Shown here: positions 1 to 8,570 of the stretch, piece by piece
Layout of the letters: each line of letters opens with the position of its first letter
Position numbering within the stretch: the first letter of the stretch is position 1
Source: Putridiphycobacter sp965230195
GTDB taxonomy: Bacteria > Bacteroidota > Bacteroidia > Flavobacteriales_D > Crocinitomicaceae
DNA length: 64,000 nucleotides
Reading direction: 5' to 3'
Assembly: GCA_965230195.1 (NCBI GenBank)
Contig: OZ245997.1
Span: 3,348,001-3,412,000, forward strand
Position numbers and translations under genes: made by a program
The notes under the pieces: model-generated
Told to the model about the DNA's origin: nothing
The model's input: only the letters and a program-made list of their open reading frames with translations
The model's database searches: none

Positions 1-276
1 GGTCACGCAGGAGATGGTAACCTTCACATCAATATCATTAAGGGCGATATGTCCGAAAAAGCCTGGGAAGAAGATTTGACTCTTGGTATAAGGGAATTAT
101 TCGATAAAACAGTTGAACTTGGAGGAACTATTTCCGGTGAGCACGGCATTGGATATGTCCAGAAAAACTATATGGACATACCGTTTAATTCAACTCAATT
201 GAGTCTGATGAAAGGGATTAAGAGCATTTTTGACCCTAAAGGTCTGATGAATCCTTCGAAGGTATTTCCTGATTAA
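1..276 (+). CDS. FAD-linked oxidase, C-terminal end (partial)
   Basis: This is the last 91 residues of an FAD-binding oxidoreductase of the glycolate oxidase GlcD / D-lactate dehydrogenase type; the 5' part lies outside the window. The reading frame is open from base 1. GHAGDGNLH (residues 1-9) and SGEHGIG (residues 45-51) are the two best-conserved motifs of the FAD-oxidase C-terminal domain, which supplies catalytic histidines. The tail with FDPKGLMNPSKVF is the usual family ending. The enzyme would oxidise a 2-hydroxy acid, but the substrate cannot be told from this fragment. An in-frame ATG at base 49 is internal, because the GHAGDGN motif lies before it. Confidence 0.88.
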   Translation, partial: GHAGDGNLHINIIKGDMSEKAWEEDLTLGIRELFDKTVELGGTISGEHGIGYVQKNYMDIPFNSTQLSLMKGIKSIFDPKGLMNPSKVFPD

Positions 277-327
277 GGACCAGACAGATTCTTTCTTATC
301 AATTATGTACAAATTAATGGGCAAAAA

Positions 328-358
328 ATAAGCGACAAACTTAATATTTGTCGCTTAT
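328..358 (-). terminator. Intrinsic terminator between convergent genes
   Basis: A perfect 12-bp inverted repeat (ATAAGCGACAAA at 328-339, TTTGTCGCTTAT at 347-358) has a 7-base loop. Read on the minus strand it is followed by a run of five T, so it best serves the minus-strand gene ending at 385. It may also stop the oxidase transcript coming from the left. Confidence 0.75.
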
Positions 359-384
359 CCGAATGTTAATTAAAAACGGAAAAC

Positions 385-3027
385 CTATTTTACAATATTG
401 ACAATACCTCTGTATTCATAACGTCTGTCAACTGTTAAATCTTTTGTTTCTAAAACCCATGCATAGGTTCCGTCCTGGACAATCTCACCACTAAGAAGGG
501 TTCCGTTCCAAGCGGCTTCAGGGTCTCTGGATTCCCAAACTAATTCTCCCCATCTGTTAAATACCTGTAATTTATAATCGTAGATATCAATACCTTCAAT
601 ATAAACTCTCCAGGTATTATTAATATTATTACCATCAGGAGTAAATACATTTGGTGCGAAGATGCTAACATTACTGATTACTTCTGCAAAGCGGGAAGTT
701 GAATTCTCACAACCATGAACACTAGTGGCAGTTAACTTCGTAATGTATCGGTTTGGAACACCTTGCTGGTATTCTACAACAGGACTCTTTTCTGTTGATG
801 TGGTAGGGTTACCACCCGGCATTTCCCATTGATAAGTATTATTGCCTTTGGTCAGGTTAATGAGTTCAACTACCGGTTCAAACATACTTACCGGGTTAGG
901 GTTGACATAAAAGTCAGCCACTGGAATAGGGTATGCTTCAGTAATCAGAGGATAGATTGTATCTGAGTGGCAACCATACTGTGACTCTACATATAAATAA
1001 ACGTCATATTCACCCACATTATTAAAGGTATGCGTAATACTGTCTATAGTGTTACTACCATTGGTTCCAATGTAGGTTTTACCATCAACAATCCAGGTTA
1101 CCTCCTCACTGATGTTTTGCGTGAAGCTACCATCTGTTGTATTGTAAAAAGAAATAGTAGCCGGAACACATTCACCAGGTGAGCTGGCATATAATGTCGG
1201 AATAGGTACATCTCTCATATGAATTTGTGTACAAACTGTTTGTGGTGTACTTTCACAATTATCAGATACCGTTACACAATAAGTTGTCTGATTTGATGGT
1301 GAAACAATTCTTGAATTACCTGTTGGCGTCATTGGGTTTCCATTTGCCGTCCAGTCATAATTGAGGCCCATATAACCATATCCACTGGTGGCGGTAACTA
1401 TTATTTCGGAATCGTATCCCGGACAAACAGTATCATTTTCCGTAATAGAAGCTACAATAGGGTCTCTTACAAATATGGTAATGTCTTCCGTATTTGAGAT
1501 ACAACCCAGTTCGTTAGTAGCATATACGCTAACTGTTGAATCCGCTATCGGACTTAATGATTGTGTACTACTCAAATCGTTAGTCTGATTCCAATGATAG
1601 TCAAATGTGATACCATTAATTGCAGTGGCGGTCAATATTGTAGTTCCATTTTGACAAACCGTGTCATCAGGGCTGACAGTAAGTACTACAGCAGGCGGAT
1701 CAATTAATGAGATTGTACTCGTAAACTCACAACCTGCAGCATCCCTCGAAACAAGATCATATGTGCCTGCAATTAAACCTGTAAAGGTATTCGAAGAACT
1801 AAAGGTGATACCATTATCTATACTAAATTGGTTGGCACCAATAATACCAGTTGAAGTAATCGTGATCTGGCCATCATTACTACCGGCACAGGATGGATCA
1901 ATCTTACTGGCAGAGTGTGTTTCTTCAGAAATGAGCAGGTCCATGGTATCCCTGACGGTTGGACAAATATTAAAGGAGTCGACCTCATTTAAAATCATGT
2001 GATAGAGGCCGGGCAAAGCCGTGGTGACACTGGTGGTTAAGTTGGTATTATTAGGAATGTAAAACAGTCCGCCATTAACACCTGGTGGATACACATGAGT
2101 CCAGTTAGAATAGGTGGTATTATTGCCTAATGAACCTGATATTTGAAATACACTTCCAAGGCAGGTAGTGTCATCTGCACTTACCGTAGGAGGTGTTAAA
2201 GGCAGGTTTACATTAACAACAACTGTATCAGTCCATACACTATCCGGTGAAGTGTAGTCAACCACATATGTAGTAGTGTCAGTAGGCCAAAAACTTAATA
2301 TTGGAAATGTCGATAGTGTGTTTGCCGGTGGCGTAATTACTGCACTGGTAACATTTGAAGGTAGAATATTAGTATAGTCAAAATGGGCTGTATCTCCTAA
2401 ACAAATGGTTCCCTGAGAACTTGTTCCGGTACATCCCAGTTGAGCCGTACCAATAAAGTTTAAAGGTACTGTAATATTTGACAATCCTGACCAGTTCGAA
2501 AACATCATGGTATAAGATTGTCCGGCTACAACATTTAAAGGATCCTCAAAGTTTCCGGGAACAGCTCCGGTTGGCAGGTTAGTTGGGTCAGCCATTCCTG
2601 TAAATCCGGCACTGGAGGCATTCCAGTTACAGGCAACAGGCGGTAAAGTGTTATTCTGTATATCAGTACAAGCATTACCATTAGTATTGTCCCACAAGGC
2701 CCAGTCAAAGAAACCGGTTCCTCCATTGGCACCTAAAGTAAATTCCAATGTACCGGAGGCATTCACATAAAAAGTGATCCATGTACTGTTTAACTCACCC
2801 GATAACAAACAACCTGCATTTCCCGGTGAAGGGTTAGGGTTGGTTGAAGGGTTAGAAATGTTGTTCCCTGCCAATTCATCAATATTACCAAAGCCTGAAG
2901 GACTGATAGGGAAACCATTGGTTACAACATCACAACCATTGTCTCCGTCCACACAGTCGGCAGCTTGAGAGAATGCAAAGGTTGATAGAATGAGGAGTAG
3001 TGTAGTAAGAATGTAATTATTTTTCAT
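385..3027 (-). CDS. Secreted protein with T9SS type B sorting domain
   Basis: An 880-residue exported protein. A signal peptide is clear (MKNNYILTTLLLILSTFAFS, residues 1-20). The middle is a string of beta-rich, Ig/PKD-like segments with evenly spaced cysteines and many Thr, Asn and Ser residues. The last 90 or so residues are a type B (gliding motility-associated, CHU_C-like) sorting domain: NVFTPDGNN, then VFNRWGELVWES, then a glycine-rich ending at VNIVK. Such proteins cross the outer membrane through the type IX system and are released or surface-bound. It overlaps the 124-aa gene upstream by 11 bp, so the two are probably co-transcribed and translationally coupled. An adhesin or matrix role is inference; no catalytic motif is visible. 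Confidence 0.85.
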   Translation of the reverse strand: MKNNYILTTLLLILSTFAFSQAADCVDGDNGCDVVTNGFPISPSGFGNIDELAGNNISNPSTNPNPSPGNAGCLLSGELNSTWITFYVNASGTLEFTLGANGGTGFFDWALWDNTNGNACTDIQNNTLPPVACNWNASSAGFTGMADPTNLPTGAVPGNFEDPLNVVAGQSYTMMFSNWSGLSNITVPLNFIGTAQLGCTGTSSQGTICLGDTAHFDYTNILPSNVTSAVITPPANTLSTFPILSFWPTDTTTYVVDYTSPDSVWTDTVVVNVNLPLTPPTVSADDTTCLGSVFQISGSLGNNTTYSNWTHVYPPGVNGGLFYIPNNTNLTTSVTTALPGLYHMILNEVDSFNICPTVRDTMDLLISEETHSASKIDPSCAGSNDGQITITSTGIIGANQFSIDNGITFSSSNTFTGLIAGTYDLVSRDAAGCEFTSTISLIDPPAVVLTVSPDDTVCQNGTTILTATAINGITFDYHWNQTNDLSSTQSLSPIADSTVSVYATNELGCISNTEDITIFVRDPIVASITENDTVCPGYDSEIIVTATSGYGYMGLNYDWTANGNPMTPTGNSRIVSPSNQTTYCVTVSDNCESTPQTVCTQIHMRDVPIPTLYASSPGECVPATISFYNTTDGSFTQNISEEVTWIVDGKTYIGTNGSNTIDSITHTFNNVGEYDVYLYVESQYGCHSDTIYPLITEAYPIPVADFYVNPNPVSMFEPVVELINLTKGNNTYQWEMPGGNPTTSTEKSPVVEYQQGVPNRYITKLTATSVHGCENSTSRFAEVISNVSIFAPNVFTPDGNNINNTWRVYIEGIDIYDYKLQVFNRWGELVWESRDPEAAWNGTLLSGEIVQDGTYAWVLETKDLTVDRRYEYRGIVNIVK

Positions 3028-3391
3028 CTTGACAGTTTTTTAATGTCTGAGGCGGTATTACGCGATCTACGAATTGGATACCTGAAGAGAAACATGAAAT
3101 TTCATATCCCATATCCTTAAAGTGATCTTCAAAAATTTCCTGATCAACAACAGAACCATGGTTCAATACACAGAAATAGGTACTGGTATTGTGATCGGTA
3201 CGGGAAACTTCAATGTTCAGTCTTGCTCGCATTTCTTTATCAATCTGCGTAGCCTGAACTACATTATCAACAGTCAAAATTTTAAACTGTACGAAGTAGG
3301 TTTCTGATTGGTCTACTTTCTGTGGCTTAACAGTTAAAGAAACAAGCAAAGCCAAAGAAAATACCCCAATTATTAGGTTTTTTAAAAACAT
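3017..3391 (-). CDS. Small exported hypothetical protein
   Basis: A 124-residue protein I do not recognise. Residues 1-22 are a hydrophobic N-terminus (signal peptide or anchor). The rest alternates predicted strands and helices over about 80 residues (YFVQFKILTVDNV, then an acidic/basic helix, then a strand ending STYFCVLNHG, then a second helix). This resembles a small ferredoxin-like beta-alpha-beta fold, but that is only a guess. It has three cysteines (STYFC, EISC, KNC). Its last 11 bp overlap the start of the T9SS type B gene, so it leads a two-gene unit and may have a role tied to that surface protein. Confidence 0.65.
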   Translation of the reverse strand: MFLKNLIIGVFSLALLVSLTVKPQKVDQSETYFVQFKILTVDNVVQATQIDKEMRARLNIEVSRTDHNTSTYFCVLNHGSVVDQEIFEDHFKDMGYEISCFSSGIQFVDRVIPPQTLKNCQDEK

Positions 3392-3463
3392 AAATCTAAA
3401 AATTAAGAACGTAATATACGGTTTAATTTTAAGACGGTAGTTTAAAAAAGATAGTTGCCTGAT

Positions 3464-4450
3464 TTAGTCAATTGCTTTTGGAGCAAACCTTTCAAGTACT
3501 ACCAGAAGGGATAATCCCACAAGAAAAAAGGCAATTGCAGCCCAAAAAAATGAAGGTGAATTTAGAAGGTCCTCATACTGATCAGGCAGTATATTACGCT
3601 GTATTAGAGGGATTACTTCCTCATTTGGTTCACCTTTATGTTTAGTAAAAGTTTTGAGCGTTTCTTTCCATGGCCATATCTTGTTTAAGGAACCGATCAG
3701 GAAACCGGTTAGTACTGCAAGGATGACATTTTTTGATTTTTTAAACAGAAAAGTTAAAATTCGTGAAAATAATAAGAGTCCAATAATGCAACCGATCGCA
3801 AAAACAGCGAGTGTCAATCCATTTGATAGTACCAGATCCCATTCACCGTTTTTTAATGCTGACAGAAGGTCAGACACACTGCCTATTACAGCTGTATAGG
3901 CACCAAGTAAAACCAGTATGAAGCTTCCGGATATTCCGGGAAGTATCATTGCGCAAATTGCAATTGAGCCACAAATAAAAATGTAGAGCAGGTTTTGACT
4001 GTCAGTAAATGGTGGGAGTATCGTAATTAAATATGCGGTGATGGTACCGACAACGAGCGCGATTATTGTTTTAAGATTCCAATATTCGATCGTTTTTCCT
4101 ACCAACCAGACTGAAGCTAATACCAGACCAAAGAAAAAAGACCATAATTGGATAGGGTATTGCTCTAATAAAAAGGTTATCACTTTAGCAAGCGTTAAAA
4201 AACTGGTGATGATACCCAGAAGCAGAACAGACAGGAATGTGCCGTTCATTTTTTTCCAGGCTGCTTTTAATCCTTCTTGTCTGAATGTTTTCAGTAAGCC
4301 AAAGTTAATGCTACTGATCGATTCCAGTAGCTCCTCATATATTCCTGTAATAAAGGCAATTGTTCCGCCTGAAACTCCGGGCACAACGTCCGCTGAACCC
4401 ATAGCAAATCCTTTAAAGAATAAAAGAATCTTATCTTTTACTTTTAACAT
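3464..4450 (-). CDS. DUF368 polyprenyl-phosphate translocase family protein
   Basis: A 328-residue polytopic inner-membrane protein of the DUF368 family. Members of this family were shown to help return undecaprenyl phosphate across the cytoplasmic membrane, recycling the lipid carrier used for peptidoglycan and surface glycans. The signature GSADVVPGVSGGTIAF sits at about residues 18-33, and a related MILPGISGSFILVLLG segment lies near residue 165, consistent with the internal repeat of the family. About eight to nine hydrophobic helices are visible and the length is usual. One base separates it from the stop of the phosphosulfolactate synthase gene, so it is the third gene of that operon. 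The family call is firm; the exact lipid moved here is inference. Confidence 0.88.
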   Translation of the reverse strand: MLKVKDKILLFFKGFAMGSADVVPGVSGGTIAFITGIYEELLESISSINFGLLKTFRQEGLKAAWKKMNGTFLSVLLLGIITSFLTLAKVITFLLEQYPIQLWSFFFGLVLASVWLVGKTIEYWNLKTIIALVVGTITAYLITILPPFTDSQNLLYIFICGSIAICAMILPGISGSFILVLLGAYTAVIGSVSDLLSALKNGEWDLVLSNGLTLAVFAIGCIIGLLLFSRILTFLFKKSKNVILAVLTGFLIGSLNKIWPWKETLKTFTKHKGEPNEEVIPLIQRNILPDQYEDLLNSPSFFWAAIAFFLVGLSLLVVLERFAPKAID

Positions 4451-4451
4451 A

Positions 4452-5270
4452 TTAATCTTCGCTTGTATCCTCTGTAATCGTTTGTTTTAGCGTACTGGAA
4501 ATATTTTCCGGCAGAAATTCAAAAAAGGTATCACCTCTTAGTCCTAATCTGAGACATTCTAAAGGAATGGTTTCATTAGGTGCAATATTTCCAAGATTAA
4601 CGTTTGGACCGAAAAGTTTAATAAACCACACTTGCTGTGTTTTTTGAGGGGCTTCCCAAAGTATGTCTTCCGGCTTTATTTTGGCGATAATTTTATTAAT
4701 TAAAAAGGTATGAGCAGTTCCATTGGGTCTGAACACTCCAACGTTACCGCTTTCACGTCCTTCGGCAATAACTTTCCAGGAACCGGCTTCCAATTCCGTT
4801 TTCATCATTTTGATCCACTTGGCAGGACTGATAATGATTCCTGCATCTTTTGAACCAACTTCTGATAAAACAGTACGGTCTTTAGCCAGGGCAGAAATGT
4901 ATTCCAGTTTTTTATCGTGAGATATCTCAATTGAACCATCTGAAACTTCGCATAAATCAAGATCGTATTTATCGCATAGTTTTCTGTAGTCGTTAAACTT
5001 ATTTCTGGCTACAAATGCTTCAAACAACGTTCCTCCAAAATAAGGACGAATATTAGCGCTTTTGTAGAGTTTAATTTTTTCTTCTAAATTATTGGTTACA
5101 AATGCTGTCCCAAAACCAAGTTTAGCGACATCAGTTATTTCTGCACTTGCACTTATGAAATCTTCAACCTGTCTCAGGCTTAATCCTTTATCCATCATCA
5201 TGGTTACACCATGATTCCGGGGTTTCATGGGTCTTTCAGGTACAAAATCTAATTTGAAATTTTTAGCCAT
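4452..5270 (-). CDS. comA: Phosphosulfolactate synthase (ComA family)
   Basis: A 272-residue enzyme resembling phosphosulfolactate synthase, which adds sulfite to phosphoenolpyruvate to give (R)-phospho-3-sulfolactate, the first step of coenzyme M synthesis in methanogens. Family-like stretches include PRNHGVTMMMDKGL near the N-terminus, KLGFGTAFV, YFGGTLFEAF and ISDGS-like VSDGSIEIS in the middle, and AEGRESGNVG further on, as in a TIM barrel. Length is normal for the family. Bacteroidota do not make coenzyme M. The product could feed sulfolactate or cysteate, the sulfonate head group of sulfonolipids, but this is inference. The start overlaps the upstream TPR gene by 8 bp and the stop is one base from the DUF368 gene: a tight three-gene operon. 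Confidence 0.82.
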   Translation of the reverse strand: MAKNFKLDFVPERPMKPRNHGVTMMMDKGLSLRQVEDFISASAEITDVAKLGFGTAFVTNNLEEKIKLYKSANIRPYFGGTLFEAFVARNKFNDYRKLCDKYDLDLCEVSDGSIEISHDKKLEYISALAKDRTVLSEVGSKDAGIIISPAKWIKMMKTELEAGSWKVIAEGRESGNVGVFRPNGTAHTFLINKIIAKIKPEDILWEAPQKTQQVWFIKLFGPNVNLGNIAPNETIPLECLRLGLRGDTFFEFLPENISSTLKQTITEDTSED

Positions 5271-6669
5271 GGTTGTTAATAATAGTAATAAAATTGTTGA
5301 TTAATTTATAGTCTGGAAAATGTGTTTCGATCGCGGATAAAGTTGCCTTTTGATCCTTTTCAAATTCACTTTTAAATAATAACAGAGCGTCTGTTTGTTG
5401 TCCAACTTCCCAGTAATATTTTACCAGAAGCATATTGTTGGAAACCGAAAGCTCAACTTTTTCGTTGGCCTGAACCAAAAAATCTATTGGCTCCATTATA
5501 TTGTAATTGTATTTAATTTTAGCTAACAATTCAATGGATTCGGTTGATTCCGGATTAATTTGTAAAGCCCTTTCCAGTTCAAGTTCTGCTTCAGCAAACC
5601 GATCAAGTTTATATAAAGCTTCACCGACTACCAGGTGGTAGTTGTCGTTTTCGTGATCAAGAGAAATGGCTTTTTGAAAGTAAGGAATAGCCTGTCCGGT
5701 TTTGCCCTGCAAATCTTTTACAATGCCAATACCAATATATCCATCCGGAAGTTGTGGATTCAGGTCGATTGATTTTTGATAGTACAATAAGGCATTTTCC
5801 AGTTCATTATTGCGTTCATAGGCTTCACCAAGGTAGCATGTTGCCAAATCATCTTCTGGATCTATTTCAAGGCATTTTTTATAGGCCTCAACTGCATCTG
5901 TATACTTTTCAATCTGCATATAGGTATTTCCCATATTAAAATATGCAGAAGAGAAATTCTCATTAATGATAACTGCATAGTCATAAGCCCATAATGCCTT
6001 CTCAATATTCTTCTTTAAAAAGTAGATATTACCAAGGTTATACCAGGCAGTAAAGGAGTAGGGGTTATTATCAATATACTTGGTATAGTAATCAATACAT
6101 TTATCAAAGTCGCCTATTTTTTCATAACAGTAGGCAATTTCATAAATTGCAGATTCATTGTCCGGTGCAATTTTAAGCAACATTTCCAATACCTGGATTG
6201 CGCCTTTAAAATCGGAATTGTTTTCATACTCAAGTGCAAGATCGAGCATGATATCAAATGAGTCGGCATCAAGTTTTCCGGAGCTTTTCTCTGTTTCCAG
6301 AGCCTTCTCATAATATTTTATCGATTTTGAATGATCTCTGAGCTGGCTAAAAATAGAAGCAATGGTAATAAAAACTTCGGCATTACCAGGTTCAATTTTT
6401 TCTAACCCCTGTAAAATCAAAAGACTTTCTTTTAGTTTTCCGGAAGTAGAATATAATTGCGCTTTTCTTAGGTGGAAAAACGTAATGGAAGGGTGCAATT
6501 CAATACCAAAATCAATGGCCGTCATGGCATCCTTAACTTTATTTTTTACAATGTAATGATCAATGATATCCTCCAGGCTGTCAGGCTCAAAATAGTAAGA
6601 TTCCCCTGAGCTTATCATATTTTCGAATCGACTTAATTCATGTTCAAACTGTTCGTCATCTTCTAACAT
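5263..6669 (-). CDS. Tetratricopeptide repeat protein
   Basis: A 468-residue protein built almost wholly of tetratricopeptide repeats, about eleven of them, with the typical spacing of Trp/Leu, Gly, Tyr, Ala and Pro residues (for example AWYNLGNIYFLKKNIEKALW and AYFNMGNTYMQIEKYTDAVE). No signal peptide or membrane segment is visible and the N-terminus is acidic, so it is probably a cytoplasmic scaffold. Its partner is unknown. It is the first gene of the operon with phosphosulfolactate synthase and DUF368. A TATATTTG -7 element lies 23 bases upstream of the ATG. Proteins of this kind occur widely in flavobacteria, and I infer no more specific role. Confidence 0.85.
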   Translation of the reverse strand: MLEDDEQFEHELSRFENMISSGESYYFEPDSLEDIIDHYIVKNKVKDAMTAIDFGIELHPSITFFHLRKAQLYSTSGKLKESLLILQGLEKIEPGNAEVFITIASIFSQLRDHSKSIKYYEKALETEKSSGKLDADSFDIMLDLALEYENNSDFKGAIQVLEMLLKIAPDNESAIYEIAYCYEKIGDFDKCIDYYTKYIDNNPYSFTAWYNLGNIYFLKKNIEKALWAYDYAVIINENFSSAYFNMGNTYMQIEKYTDAVEAYKKCLEIDPEDDLATCYLGEAYERNNELENALLYYQKSIDLNPQLPDGYIGIGIVKDLQGKTGQAIPYFQKAISLDHENDNYHLVVGEALYKLDRFAEAELELERALQINPESTESIELLAKIKYNYNIMEPIDFLVQANEKVELSVSNNMLLVKYYWEVGQQTDALLLFKSEFEKDQKATLSAIETHFPDYKLINNFITIINNHG

Positions 6670-6691
6670 AAAATGCTTTAAAGGTTATTAT

Positions 6692-6699
6692 CAAATATA
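6692..6699 (-). promoter_or_regulatory. -7 promoter element for the TPR/comA operon
   Basis: On the minus strand this reads TATATTTG, a full match to the Bacteroidota -7 consensus TAnnTTTG. It lies 23 bases upstream of the TPR start and just downstream of the typA terminator. I see no clear TTG at -33. Confidence 0.55.
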
Positions 6700-6703
6700 C
6701 TTA

Positions 6704-6733
6704 AAAAAGACGCTCATTAACGAGCGCCTTTTT
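6704..6733 (-). terminator. Intrinsic terminator after typA
   Basis: The stem CGCTC/GAGCG is extended by a G-U wobble that exists only in the minus-strand transcript, a G-C pair and A-T pairs, and ends in a run of U on the minus strand. It lies 27 bases after the typA stop and separates typA from the TPR operon. Confidence 0.75.
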
Positions 6734-6759
6734 ATTTTTTCAACAAGGTTTTTAACAAT

Positions 6760-8550
6760 TTATTTTGCAGATCTTTTTCGCTCGTGCTCTTTTAAATAAA
6801 TTTTTCGTAGCCTGATGCTTTCCGGAGTCAGTTCAACATATTCATCCTCCTGTATATATTCTAACGCTTCTTCAAGTGAAAATATTTTAGGAGGTGCTAT
6901 CCTTACCTTGGCATCAGTGTTAGATGTTCTCATATTGGTCAGCTTCTTTGTTTTGGTTACATTAATTACCAAATCATTCGCTTTATTGTTTTCACCAATC
7001 ACTTGTCCTTCATAAATAGGGACGTTAGGTTCAATGAAAAAGCGGCCTCTGTCCTGTAGGTTATTTAATGAAAACGGAATACTATTTCCATTTTCCATTG
7101 AAATCAAAGAACCATTTAAACGACCTGGAATTTCTCCTTTGAATGATTCATAACCAACATATCGGTGTGTAACTACGGCTTCACCACCGGTTTGAGTTAA
7201 CATGAAACTTCTCAGGCCAATAATTCCCCTTGAAGGAATTTTGAATTTACAAATCATTCGTTCTCCTTTGGGTTCCATACTAACCATTTCACCTTTTCTT
7301 TTGGTTACAACATCAATGGCTGTTCCCGAAAAGCTCTCTGGTAAATCAATGGTCAGGTCTTCAACAGGCTCACATTTAACGCCGTCAATATCTTTATAAA
7401 TTACCTGAGGTTGCCCTACCTGTACTTCATATCCTTCTCTTCTCATGGTTTCTAAAAGAACCGACAAGTGCATTACACCACGTCCGTACACCATCCATTT
7501 ATCTGCTGAACCAGTCTCAGCTACCTTTAATGCCAGGTTTTTTTCCAGTTCTTTTTGTAATCTGTCATGTATATGTCTGGAAGTCACAAATTTTCCTTCC
7601 TTTCCAAAAAATGGTGAATCATTAATGGTAAATAACATACTCATTGTAGGTTCATCTATAGCAATAGATTTTAAAGGTTCCGGATTTTCAGCATCACAGA
7701 TCGAATCACCAATTTCAAACCCTTCAATTCCGGTAACCGCACAAATATCTCCGGCTTGTACTTCTTCAACTTTCCTTTTTTCAATACCATCAAATACAAA
7801 TACCTCTTTGATTTTATGCTTTTGTAGTGTACCATCTCTCTTAGACAACTGAATTTGTTGTCCTGGTTTCAGAGTACCACGCGATAATCGGCCAATGGCA
7901 ATTCTTCCTATAAATGAAGAGTAGTCCAATGAAGTAATTAACATTTGCGTATTTCCCTCTGGAATTTCAGCAGGAGGGAAGTAATCCAGGATTACATCAA
8001 GAATATGATTGATATTATCAGCTGGTTTTTTCCAGTCTGAACTCATCCATCCATTTTTAGCTGAACCGTAAACAGTTTCAAATTCAAGCTGTTCTTCATC
8101 AGCGTCTAATTCAAACATCAAATCAAATACCTTTTCATGTACCTCGTCAGGTGTACAATTGTCTTTGTCAACCTTATTAATCACTAAAAGAGGCTTTAAC
8201 CCCAATTCAAGTGCTTTTTGAAGTACAAATCTGGTTTGTGGCATTGGTCCTTCAAAGGCGTCCACCAATAAACAAACACCATCAGCCATATTAAGAACAC
8301 GTTCAACTTCTCCACCAAAGTCACTGTGACCAGGAGTGTCGATTACATTTATTTTAGTGTCTTTATAGAATACGGAAACATTCTTTGATGTAATTGTAAT
8401 TCCTCTTTCTCTTTCAAGGTCATTGCTGTCCATAATTAAGTCTCCACCAGATCCTTTTATAGGATTTTTTCCGGCCTCAATCATTTTGTCTACCAGGGTG
8501 GTTTTACCGTGGTCAACGTGAGCAATTATTGCAATATTTCTGATTTCCAT
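6760..8550 (-). CDS. typA: Ribosome-associated GTPase TypA/BipA
   Basis: A 596-residue translational GTPase of the EF-G superfamily, which binds ribosomes and helps 50S assembly and growth under stress such as cold. GTPase motifs are intact: AHVDHGKTT at residues 10-18, RERGITI near 50, DTPGHSDFGGEVER near 75, and NKVDKDN near 130. After the G and beta-barrel domains come the EF-G domain III and V-like parts and the BipA-specific C-terminal domain ending in basic KEHERKRSAK. Length is typical. It starts 20 bp after the DEAD-box helicase gene, so the two are probably one transcript. Both products act in ribosome biogenesis or cold adaptation, which makes the pairing sensible. Confidence 0.96.
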   Translation of the reverse strand: MEIRNIAIIAHVDHGKTTLVDKMIEAGKNPIKGSGGDLIMDSNDLERERGITITSKNVSVFYKDTKINVIDTPGHSDFGGEVERVLNMADGVCLLVDAFEGPMPQTRFVLQKALELGLKPLLVINKVDKDNCTPDEVHEKVFDLMFELDADEEQLEFETVYGSAKNGWMSSDWKKPADNINHILDVILDYFPPAEIPEGNTQMLITSLDYSSFIGRIAIGRLSRGTLKPGQQIQLSKRDGTLQKHKIKEVFVFDGIEKRKVEEVQAGDICAVTGIEGFEIGDSICDAENPEPLKSIAIDEPTMSMLFTINDSPFFGKEGKFVTSRHIHDRLQKELEKNLALKVAETGSADKWMVYGRGVMHLSVLLETMRREGYEVQVGQPQVIYKDIDGVKCEPVEDLTIDLPESFSGTAIDVVTKRKGEMVSMEPKGERMICKFKIPSRGIIGLRSFMLTQTGGEAVVTHRYVGYESFKGEIPGRLNGSLISMENGNSIPFSLNNLQDRGRFFIEPNVPIYEGQVIGENNKANDLVINVTKTKKLTNMRTSNTDAKVRIAPPKIFSLEEALEYIQEDEYVELTPESIRLRKIYLKEHERKRSAK

Positions 8551-8570
8551 TATGTTTGTTTAGAATTTGA

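Noticed and set aside
4038..4490. 150-codon open frame on the plus strand across the DUF368 gene
   Set aside because: It lies wholly opposite a well-recognised membrane protein gene and its translation has no recognisable motif or start signal.
7445..7852. 135-codon open frame opposite typA
   Set aside because: Antisense to an intact conserved GTPase gene; long frames opposite conserved genes are common by chance.
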